Part shown: piece after piece, positions 26,980 to 33,942 of the stretch
How positions within the stretch are numbered: the stretch's first letter is position 1
Layout of the letters: every line of letters starts with the position of its first letter
Origin: JANYJA01 sp038229055
GTDB taxonomy: Bacteria; Acidobacteriota; Terriglobia; Bryobacterales; Bryobacteraceae
Length of the DNA: 61,026 nt
Direction of reading: 5' to 3'
Assembly: GCA_038229055.1 (NCBI GenBank)
Contig: JBBROU010000011.1
Span: forward strand, 1-61,026
Position numbers and translations under genes: made by a program
The notes under the pieces: model-generated
Told to the model about the DNA's origin: nothing
Database searches by the model: none
The model's input: only the letters and a program-made list of their open reading frames with translations

Positions 26980-27203
26980 GTGGAAGTACGATTGCCCGAG
27001 CAGCAAGAGGCTCAGCTTAACGACCTGGCAATGCAGACCGGCCTAAAAACGGAGGAGCTTGTGCGGGAAGCGGTCGCAAGGCTCCTGGCTTACAATGAAT
27101 GGTTCAAACAGCAAGTGCAGATTGGCATTGACCAAATTGCGCGGGGCGAGTTCATCGAAGAGGAAGAGATGGCCGCACGCGTCGAGCCATGTTTCGCTCT
27201 TGA
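26980..27203 (+). pseudogene. RHH/ParD-like antitoxin with a C-terminal frameshift
   Basis: From GTG at 26980 the frame reads VEVRLPEQQEAQLNDLAMQ, then TGLKTEELVREAVARLL and NEWFKQQVQIGIDQIARGEF, the pattern of a small type II antitoxin that pairs with a ParE-like toxin. Such proteins normally end ...RVERMFRS. Here the frame shifts after RVE (near 27187): the DNA ATGTTTCGCTCTTGA, in the next frame at 27189-27203, encodes exactly MFRS-stop. A one-base change has therefore replaced the natural end with an unrelated tail that runs on to about 27273. The DNA-binding part is intact, so partial function is possible. Confidence 0.65.
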
Positions 27204-27213
27204 GGAGTATCCG

Positions 27214-27345
27214 ATGCGCACCTGCGGCCGTAAGAGCACGCCGTCACTATCGACGGTTCGGCGCGCTGCTTGACTTTCCTGACCCTCACGATTCGGGAAG
27301 CGCGATCGCCAGTGCGCCAGCAGATTCGGATATCGTTACAATATC
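27214..27345 (+). pseudogene. Possible remnant of the partner ParE-like toxin
   Basis: Ten bases after the antitoxin's natural stop, behind a good GGAG site, an ATG opens MRTCGRK, where a ParE-type toxin gene would begin. The frame closes after about 20 codons. Fragments in other frames (RRFGALLDFPDPHDSGS) look a little like the middle of a toxin, but nothing full-length remains before the next gene at 27349. I infer a deletion that removed most of the toxin. Confidence is low because the residual similarity is weak. Confidence 0.3.
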
Positions 27346-27348
27346 CAT

Positions 27349-28218
27349 ATGACTTCGCTGCTCGAGATTGGCGTTGCCTCGCGCATGGACCCGTCCATTC
27401 TGCAAGGCAAGGAGGCCAAGCTGTTCGACGATCTCCGTCGCATGGAGCGTGTGCTGATCGCATACTCGGGAGGCACGGATTCAGCGTATCTCGCTTGGGC
27501 GGCGCATCAGGCGCTCGGTGCCGGCGCGACCGCGATCACGGCCGATTCCGCGTCGATCCCCGCATCGCATAAGCGCGATGCCGAAGCTTTTGTTCAGCAG
27601 TTCGGGATCGCGCACGAATACATCGAGACTCACGAATTCGAAAATCCCGACTACATCAAGAACGATTCCAATCGCTGTTTTCATTGCAAGGACGAACTGT
27701 TCACGCGTATGGATGAAATCGCGGCCGCGCGCGGTATCGCCAACGTGATCTACGGCGTCAATCGCGACGATCTGGGCGACTATCGCCCCGGTCAGAGCGC
27801 TGCCAAACTGCATCAGGTGAAAGCGCCGCTCGTGCATGCGGAACTGACCAAAGCGGAAATTCGCGAGCTATCGCGGATGGCGGGGTTGCCCACCTGGGAC
27901 CGTCCGGCTTCCGCGTGCCTAAGCTCGCGCATCCCGTATGGGACCCCGGTGACGATCCAGAACATCCGGACTGTGGAAGTTGGCGAAGAGGAGATGAAGT
28001 CGCTCGGCTTCCGTCAGTTTCGTACCCGCTTTCATGGAGAACTGGTCCGGATTGAGATTGCGCCCGAGGAGATGGAACGCGCACTGACCATGGAGATGGC
28101 CGGCAAGCTAACGGCGTTGTTCCGACGTCTCGGATTCCAATACGTCGCGTTGGACCTGCAGGGGTATCGGCAGGGATCCTTAAACGAAGTTTTGAAGCGG
28201 AAAAACGCGCCGTCCTGA
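27349..28218 (+). CDS. larE: LarE-like ATP-dependent sulfur transferase
   Basis: PP-loop protein of 289 residues that in the nickel-pincer nucleotide pathway donates sulfur to pyridinium dicarboxylate mononucleotide for lactate racemase-type enzymes. The ATP pyrophosphatase motif SGGTDS is at 40-45, RCFHCK with Cys110 and Cys113 follows, and ACLSSRIPYG carries Cys190, in the position of the sacrificial cysteine of the Lactobacillus enzyme. Three cysteines at these places fit the LarE subgroup that binds a 4Fe-4S cluster and works catalytically. No larA, larB or larC is nearby. The 3' end overlaps the convergent nagA gene by 39 bases. Confidence 0.87.
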   Translation: MTSLLEIGVASRMDPSILQGKEAKLFDDLRRMERVLIAYSGGTDSAYLAWAAHQALGAGATAITADSASIPASHKRDAEAFVQQFGIAHEYIETHEFENPDYIKNDSNRCFHCKDELFTRMDEIAAARGIANVIYGVNRDDLGDYRPGQSAAKLHQVKAPLVHAELTKAEIRELSRMAGLPTWDRPASACLSSRIPYGTPVTIQNIRTVEVGEEEMKSLGFRQFRTRFHGELVRIEIAPEEMERALTMEMAGKLTALFRRLGFQYVALDLQGYRQGSLNEVLKRKNAPS

Positions 28219-29334
28219 ACAGTAAGTTTCCTTTATTTTAATCGAATCACCCGACTTATCAAAGTTAAACTTCACCACGTCGCCGCGTTCGCCCGGCATC
28301 AGTCCAAGAGCGCGACCCGCGATCTTTCCAATCCGCGCCGGCGTCGCCGTCGCCATCGTGACGGCATCTCGCAAACTCAGTTCGCCCGAGCGCATTAGCA
28401 CTTCAATTCCACGCTGCATCTTGAGCGCAGACCCGGCTAACCGATCCTGACCGGCCAGAACGACACGACCGTCTTCGGTAAAGTCCACATCCTGCTCTCC
28501 CAGCCGATAACGGCCTGGCGCGGCTCCGGCGGGAGCGCTGGCGTCGGTCACCAGTAATGCCCGATTGACTCCTTTTGCGCGCAACGCCACTTTGAGGAAC
28601 GCAGCGCCGAGATGAATTCCGTCGGCGATGAACCCCGCCGTCAGCCGGTCGTCGGCAAGCTGGTCCCACAAGTAGTTGGGATGCCGCTTCAACATCTGAT
28701 GCGCCCCATTCCCGATGTGCGTGGACATTGTCGCCCCGGCCGAAACAGCCTCGGAAATCTGCGGCGCGGATGCGCCAGTGTGCCCAATACTCACCGTAAC
28801 GCCATCGCGTACAACCGCCTCAATGTAGCGCGGCGCTTCGTCCCAATGCGGCGATAAGGTCACGAGGCGAATCTGCCCCCCGGTGGCTTCTTGCCAGCGT
28901 CGGTATTCGCCCAAATCCGGCCTGCGTACCCACTGCACCGGATGTGCCCCCCGCGGTCCATCTTCAGGTGCAATGTGCGGACCTTCAACGTGGAAACCCG
29001 CTATCGCCTCGCCGGATTCGAGCCGGTCGCGCGCGGACGCCAGATTTCGAAGTGATGCAACCATGTCATTCGGAGACCCGGTGATCACGGTCGGAAAAAA
29101 CCGCGTCACGCCCGTCGCCAAGATTGTGTCGACGGAGCGGCCGATCTCCGCCACGGAAACATGCGGCGCATTGTAATCGACGCCGGCAAATCCATTCACC
29201 TGCAGATCGATGAAGCCCGCCGACAGGTACGTGTCGCCCTGCGCGGGGGGCAAGGAAGTCACGCTTTCGATAGTGTGCCCGAATTCCACGCGAACGTTTT
29301 CGCCGGTATGGACGTTGATCCCCGAACAAATCAT
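28180..29334 (-). CDS. nagA: N-acetylglucosamine-6-phosphate deacetylase
   Basis: Amidohydrolase-fold enzyme that removes acetate from GlcNAc-6-phosphate, feeding amino-sugar catabolism and cell-wall recycling. The 384 residues are of normal size. Seen motifs are FIDLQVNGFAGVDYN (about 41-55), GFHVEGPHIAPEDGPRGAH with the metal-binding Glu, SIGHTGAS and STHIGNGAH with metal-binding histidines, and LLVTDASAPAG with the catalytic Asp. No nagB or transporter gene adjoins it. Its end overlaps larE tail to tail, so the C-terminus, in a shared region, may be variable between strains. Confidence 0.94.
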   Translation of the reverse strand: MICSGINVHTGENVRVEFGHTIESVTSLPPAQGDTYLSAGFIDLQVNGFAGVDYNAPHVSVAEIGRSVDTILATGVTRFFPTVITGSPNDMVASLRNLASARDRLESGEAIAGFHVEGPHIAPEDGPRGAHPVQWVRRPDLGEYRRWQEATGGQIRLVTLSPHWDEAPRYIEAVVRDGVTVSIGHTGASAPQISEAVSAGATMSTHIGNGAHQMLKRHPNYLWDQLADDRLTAGFIADGIHLGAAFLKVALRAKGVNRALLVTDASAPAGAAPGRYRLGEQDVDFTEDGRVVLAGQDRLAGSALKMQRGIEVLMRSGELSLRDAVTMATATPARIGKIAGRALGLMPGERGDVVKFNFDKSGDSIKIKETYCSGRRVFPLQNFV

Positions 29335-29554
29335 GCAGCCGCCGTTTTATTCACAATTTTCAAACAGCCCTCCCCTCTGAACCTGATGATATTACGCGAC
29401 ATCAAAGTTGTTGAAAAGCCCACTCCGCACCTGATTAGAGCTTTGGCGCGCAGCCCCTGCCGCGATACAACAAGTTAGTCGAATGGTTGTGGCGTAGGAA
29501 GTCAGGCAAATCTCGGGGGAGGTCGCCGGGCAGTTTGCGCCACAGCCTCCCGCC

Positions 29555-29596
29555 TTCGACACTGAACATTCGACACTGAACATTCGACACTGAACT
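29555..29596. repeat. Three tandem copies of a 14-bp repeat
   Basis: The unit TTCGACACTGAACA is present twice exactly (29555-29568, 29569-29582) and once with the last base changed (29583-29596). The array ends inside the ilvE stop codon. It is the only clear structure in the 260-bp gap between nagA and ilvE. Slipped-strand expansion of a sequence at the gene end is the simplest origin; a protein-binding array is also possible. Confidence 0.75.
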
Positions 29597-30539
29597 ACGA
29601 CGCGACCGGCTGCCGTGTTTCAACCGGTGAAAGCCAGCCGTGACGGTCATGTTTGGTTCCGTTCACGATTGCAAAAAATTCCTTCTGCAATTGCTCGGTG
29701 ATGGGACCGCGATGGCCCTTGCCCACGGTGATACGGTCGACCGATCGGATCGGTGTGATTTCCGCGGCTGTCCCGGTGAAGAACACCTCATCGGCGATAT
29801 ACAGCATCTCGCGCGGCACGATCGATTCCACCACCGGAATTCCCAGATCGCGTGCAAGTTGCTGCACCGTGTCGCGCGTGATTCCCGGCAGCACCGATGC
29901 TCCGAGCGGCGGCGTTAACAGCTTGCCGTCGCGAACTACGAATAGATTTTCGCCCGAACCTTCGCTAACGTATCCTGAAGCATCGAGCGCAATCCCCTCC
30001 GAGTAGCCATTCGCCATGGCTTCCATTTTGATGAGCTGCGAATTCATGTAATTCGCGCCGGCCTTCGCCAACGCGGGCAGCGTGTTCGGAGCGATGCGCG
30101 ACCAGCTAGAGACGCACACATCAACGCCATCGGCCAATGCTGCTTCACCGAGATACTTGCCCCACTCCCAGCAGGCGATGTAAATCTCAACCGGATTCTT
30201 CAGGCCATTGACGCCGACGTCGCCATATCCTCGAAGCACGATCGGGCGCAGGTAGCAGGACGGCAGATTATTGACGGCTACAAGATCGAGCATCGCGTCC
30301 GCAAGCTGCTCGCGCGTGAATGAAAACGCGTCCATGCGGTAGATTTTGGCCGAGTCGACCATGCGCCGCACGTGTTCGTGAAGCCGAAAAATCGCGGGGC
30401 CCGAAGGTGTCGCGTAACAGCGGAGACCTTCAAACACCGAACTGCCGTAGCTAACCACGTGCGAGAGCACGTGAATTTTCGCGTCATCCCAACGGATCAG
30501 CTTTCCGTTGTGCCAGATCTTCTCGGTGGCCTTCAACAT
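29595..30539 (-). CDS. ilvE: Branched-chain amino acid aminotransferase
   Basis: PLP-dependent class IV aminotransferase catalysing the last step of valine, leucine and isoleucine synthesis. Starting at the ATG at 30539 (MLKATEKIWHNGKLIRW) the protein has 314 residues, the usual size; upstream codons to 30644 are not protein-like. Motifs are SYGSSVFEGLRCY (about 30-42), LAKAGANYMNSQLIK with the PLP lysine, EGIALDASGYVSEGSGENLF, and VFFTGTAAEITPI near the C-terminus. It stands alone, divergent from the M48 protease gene, and its 3' end runs into a tandem repeat. Confidence 0.95.
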   Translation of the reverse strand: MLKATEKIWHNGKLIRWDDAKIHVLSHVVSYGSSVFEGLRCYATPSGPAIFRLHEHVRRMVDSAKIYRMDAFSFTREQLADAMLDLVAVNNLPSCYLRPIVLRGYGDVGVNGLKNPVEIYIACWEWGKYLGEAALADGVDVCVSSWSRIAPNTLPALAKAGANYMNSQLIKMEAMANGYSEGIALDASGYVSEGSGENLFVVRDGKLLTPPLGASVLPGITRDTVQQLARDLGIPVVESIVPREMLYIADEVFFTGTAAEITPIRSVDRITVGKGHRGPITEQLQKEFFAIVNGTKHDRHGWLSPVETRQPVAS

Positions 30540-30664
30540 TAAACGATTATAACTGAAGGCAATGGAAGCGAACTTGCTGTTAAGAATTTTGGGGCGGGGA
30601 AGACACTCGTCTAACGGTAATCCGGGCCCCTTGGAGCTTGTCACACACGGGAGATTGCTAATTT

Positions 30665-32029
30665 ATGAAACAAAAGAGTTTATCTCTAACTGCCGGATTG
30701 GTATTTACAGTCACGGCAGCGTTGGTACCGGCGTTGGCACGCACACCGGGCAGCCCCTTGCGACCTGGCTTCAACATGTTTTCGAAGCAGCAGGATATTC
30801 AACTCGGTCAGGAAGCGGCCGGACAGGTACGAACCAAAGCGCAAGTCGTCCAAAATCCTTTTCTCCAGGACTATGTCAATCGCATTGGTCAGCGCCTGGC
30901 GAACACGGGTGAAGCGCGAAGCAGTGGATTCCCGTTTACGTTTACCGTGATCGCGGACCCTTCCATCAACGCGTTCGCGCTTCCGGGCGGACCGATGTTT
31001 ATCCACACCGGTTTGCTGAAAGCCGTGGACAACGAAGCGGAACTGGCGGGAGTCATGGGACATGAGATGTCGCACGTCATTCTGCGGCATGGAACCAACC
31101 AGGCTTCCAAGGCCAATCTGATTCAGATTCCGGCACTGCTGGCCGGAGTGGTTGGCGGCGGATCAATGCTCGGACAACTTGCGCAGGTCGGCGTGGGACT
31201 GGGTGCGAACTCGGTCCTGCTGAAATTTTCCCGAAGCGACGAGAGCGAAGCCGACGCGCTGGGTTCTCACCTGATGTCCGAAGCCGGCTACAATCCGCTC
31301 GAAATGGCCCATTTTTTCGAGAAACTGGCTGCATCAGGCGGCTCCCGCAGTCCACAATTCCTGTCGGATCATCCCAATCCCGGAAATCGTGAACAGGCAA
31401 TCCAGGAGGAAATTCGCACCCTGCCTCAGCGCAACTACATGGCTGATAGCTCAGACTTCAGCCGTATGAAACAAACCATCGGGCAGATTCCGAGTGGCTC
31501 TGGGGGAGCAACTTTTCGGGGCGCTAGCGCTCCTCCCGAAGGTCAGCCCGCCGGCCAGTTCAAACAGATCCAGTCGCGAAACTTTACACTGGAATATCCC
31601 GGCAACTGGCAGGCCTACGGCAGCCAAGACTCCGATTCCGTGACGATCGCTCCGCGGGAAGGTCTGGTGCGGGGGAACAACGGGTCTACCCAGGTCGCGT
31701 ACGGCGCCATTATCAGCTATTTCCAGGAAGAGGGTTCGAGTGGTGATCTGAACCAGGCGACCGATGAACTGGTTCACCATCTGCACGCCACGAATCCGGG
31801 GATGCGGGCCGCCCGGGACCGCCGCCAGGTAACTGTCGGCCAACACCGCGGGATGATTACCACTCTCGAGAGCAATTCGCCTTACGGAAATATGGAGACG
31901 GACGCCCTGGTTACAGTAGAAACCCCGCAGGGTCTTTTCTATATGATTTTCGTCGCTCCAGAAAACCAGTTCGCGAACCTCAAGGGTACCTTTGAACAGA
32001 TGATCCGATCCATCCGTTTTACTTCCTAA
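30665..32029 (+). CDS. Exported M48-family zinc metalloprotease
   Basis: Secreted or periplasmic peptidase of 454 residues. A signal peptide covers about residues 1-25 (LVFTVTAALVPALA). The M48 domain has HEMSH at 133-137 inside GVMGHEMSHVILRHG, and the third zinc ligand is expected in SRSDESEADALGSHLMSEAG. Upstream lies NAFALPGGPMFIHTGLL, a family hallmark. This matches BepA/YcaL-like outer-membrane quality-control proteases. The C-terminal 170 residues form an extra domain (FTLEYPGNWQAYGSQD), not a TPR repeat as in BepA, so the partner interaction differs. GGGAG precedes the ATG, and a strong hairpin follows the stop. Confidence 0.9.
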   Translation: MKQKSLSLTAGLVFTVTAALVPALARTPGSPLRPGFNMFSKQQDIQLGQEAAGQVRTKAQVVQNPFLQDYVNRIGQRLANTGEARSSGFPFTFTVIADPSINAFALPGGPMFIHTGLLKAVDNEAELAGVMGHEMSHVILRHGTNQASKANLIQIPALLAGVVGGGSMLGQLAQVGVGLGANSVLLKFSRSDESEADALGSHLMSEAGYNPLEMAHFFEKLAASGGSRSPQFLSDHPNPGNREQAIQEEIRTLPQRNYMADSSDFSRMKQTIGQIPSGSGGATFRGASAPPEGQPAGQFKQIQSRNFTLEYPGNWQAYGSQDSDSVTIAPREGLVRGNNGSTQVAYGAIISYFQEEGSSGDLNQATDELVHHLHATNPGMRAARDRRQVTVGQHRGMITTLESNSPYGNMETDALVTVETPQGLFYMIFVAPENQFANLKGTFEQMIRSIRFTS

Positions 32030-32033
32030 ATGC

Positions 32034-32067
32034 AAGAAAGGCAGACGCTTAAACGTCTGCCTTTCTT
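32034..32067. terminator. Bidirectional rho-independent terminator
   Basis: A perfect 14-bp inverted repeat (AAGAAAGGCAGACG and its complement) with a six-base loop CTTAAA lies five bases after the M48 stop codon and 24 bases beyond the stop of the convergent gene. Each strand ends in a T-rich arm (CTTTCTT), so it can stop transcription from both sides. Confidence 0.88.
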
Positions 32068-32090
32068 GGCGTATCGCAATCGAAAAAAAG

Positions 32091-32396
32091 TTAGCGCGCG
32101 GCGGCTTTTTTCTGAAGAACCGCAGGCTTCGGAGCGACGGCAGTCTTGGCAGAAGCTGAAACACGAGGCGGATTGCTTGCCTTTACAGGCGCGGCTGCTG
32201 CGTTTTTCACCCGCTGCTCATCGACGACCGAGCGCAGGCGGCCAACGAGGCTTTTGCACAAGTCGAGCTCCTCGCGGTTGATCCTGTAACCAGGCATCTT
32301 GGAATCGATAAACTGTTTCCGGAACAACTGGTCCGAGGCCATTGTGGTCAGGATACCCAGTTCTTCTACGGTAAACTCGAAGGTTACTTTTTTCAT
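32091..32396 (-). CDS. Small protein with an Ala/Lys-rich tail, function unknown
   Basis: A 101-residue protein. The first 60 residues look like a compact helical unit (VTFEFTVEELGILTTMASDQ, then RINREELDLCKSLVGRLRSV), and the rest is a flexible Ala/Lys/Pro/Val tail reminiscent of histone H1-like tails (ASAKTAVAPKPAVLQKKAAAR). The basic tail would suit nucleic-acid binding, but I recognise no family. It has its own terminator, shared with the M48 gene, and begins 60 bases from the end of the neighbouring minus-strand gene. Confidence 0.65.
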   Translation of the reverse strand: MKKVTFEFTVEELGILTTMASDQLFRKQFIDSKMPGYRINREELDLCKSLVGRLRSVVDEQRVKNAAAAPVKASNPPRVSASAKTAVAPKPAVLQKKAAAR

Positions 32397-32455
32397 GGCT
32401 AACCTTATTGTAGCACCTTGCAGCGCGCCGCGTAACCCGATCGAAATTACGCAGT

Positions 32456-33784
32456 TTACAACTTCTGGTTCGTATTGTCGACAATCACCCCCGTTGATTT
32501 AGAAACGTAGGCGACGGCGATCACGGCCGTGCCGGTGGTGTTTACCGCCGTATTGCCCGTCACCAGAAGATTGGCCGATCCGGTGATGTAAATGGCTGCA
32601 ATTCCGCTTAAAGTGCACATACCTCTCATTACATTCGTGCCGCCGATGGTGCCTCCGGTCACGCGGTCGTAGGTGATCGCGGTGGCAGTCGCTCCCGTCA
32701 AGGTGCTGCCGGATATCGACACTGACGTCGAGAGTTGAGCCAACAATGCAGGGCCCGTCATGTTATTGGCACTCAACGCGACAACATTGACCGTGGTGCT
32801 TGAATGAATAAACACGGATTGGCTTCCGACGATCTGATTGTTGGTAAGGGTAACCCGGTTGGCTCCATCGACCAGAATCGCATTGGTTCCGTACGTTATC
32901 GCTCCGCTAATCGAATTCCCGCTGACAGTCGCATTCACGGGATGCCACGTGTTGTAGGAAAGCTCATAGGCCACCGCAATTCCATGTCCAGCCGGATTGA
33001 CCACACTGTTGTTCAGAATCGTGCAGTTGTTGGCCCCGATGCAGGTGACGCCGCGAGCCTTGGAATTCGTGCTCACGTTGTTCGTGAATGTGACGTCGTG
33101 CGTCTGGGGGTCTTGCGCATAGGCCACCGCCGCGAAGGAATCGTCGCCCGTATTGTAAGCGGTGTTGCCCGAGACGGTCACCATGCTGGATCCGCCGGTC
33201 ACGTGGAATCCGTCGGCCATGGTGTTGCTCACACTGCTGCCGGTAATCTGGATATCAGTGGAGCTGCGGTCGATTAAAACGCCCGCTGACGCTCCGCCGG
33301 AGATCGAGATGTTCTGGATAACGCAGTGCTGCACGGAGCTAAGCCAAATCGCCGTAGTTTCGCCATTCGACTGGCGCGGCACTCCGGTTACACCGAGAAT
33401 ACCCAGGTTCTGAACTCCGCAATTCGTGACATTCTGAAACCAGAGGGTAGACCGGTAAGCGTTGGTCGCCTTCACGAAGGATTGGTACTGGACACCCGAC
33501 AATGTGATGAAACTCGGGACCGAGATTAAGTCGCTGTGCAGATACGTTCCAGCCGGGAAATAGACAATCCCGCCGCCCGCAACACTTGCAGCGGTGATCG
33601 TAGCGACGATGGCCTTCTGATCGTCATGACTGTTGTCCCCGTAGGCTCCATAAGACGTGACATTGAACGTAGCGGTTGTCGCGCTACGTGTTCCGGCGGA
33701 AACACTGCCTGCGATCAGCGTAAAGGCGATCGCGAAAATAGATGAACGATGAACGAGAGATTTAGTCGATTGGTTGTGGCTCAT
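32456..33784 (-). CDS. Secreted right-handed parallel beta-helix protein
   Basis: A 442-residue exported protein with an N-terminal signal (hydrophobic region about 17-33, ending VSAGTRS). The start of the mature domain, FNVTSYGAYGDNSHDDQKAI followed by GGGIVYFPAGTYL, is the pectate-lyase-3 entry seen in polygalacturonase-like and phage tailspike proteins. The rest consists of about a dozen short helix turns with repeated N-x-x-x-G and V-x-x-N-x patterns (VTISGNTAYN, CTILNNSVVNP and others). No obvious catalytic Asp cluster of GH28 was found, so it may be a lyase, an epimerase-like enzyme or a binding protein for polysaccharide. Confidence 0.8.
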   Translation of the reverse strand: MSHNQSTKSLVHRSSIFAIAFTLIAGSVSAGTRSATTATFNVTSYGAYGDNSHDDQKAIVATITAASVAGGGIVYFPAGTYLHSDLISVPSFITLSGVQYQSFVKATNAYRSTLWFQNVTNCGVQNLGILGVTGVPRQSNGETTAIWLSSVQHCVIQNISISGGASAGVLIDRSSTDIQITGSSVSNTMADGFHVTGGSSMVTVSGNTAYNTGDDSFAAVAYAQDPQTHDVTFTNNVSTNSKARGVTCIGANNCTILNNSVVNPAGHGIAVAYELSYNTWHPVNATVSGNSISGAITYGTNAILVDGANRVTLTNNQIVGSQSVFIHSSTTVNVVALSANNMTGPALLAQLSTSVSISGSTLTGATATAITYDRVTGGTIGGTNVMRGMCTLSGIAAIYITGSANLLVTGNTAVNTTGTAVIAVAYVSKSTGVIVDNTNQKL

Positions 33785-33942
33785 GCAGAACCAATCGGCG
33801 AGTGGAGAAAACTGCTGTATATCTCTGTAGGCGTACTCAGGCTATTCGGAACCTCCAATGCATAACTTCCGATAACGAATATTATGTAAAATTGCTTAGG
33901 TAACACAATCTACAGACGTTACCGTGTCCGTAACCAGTTTCC

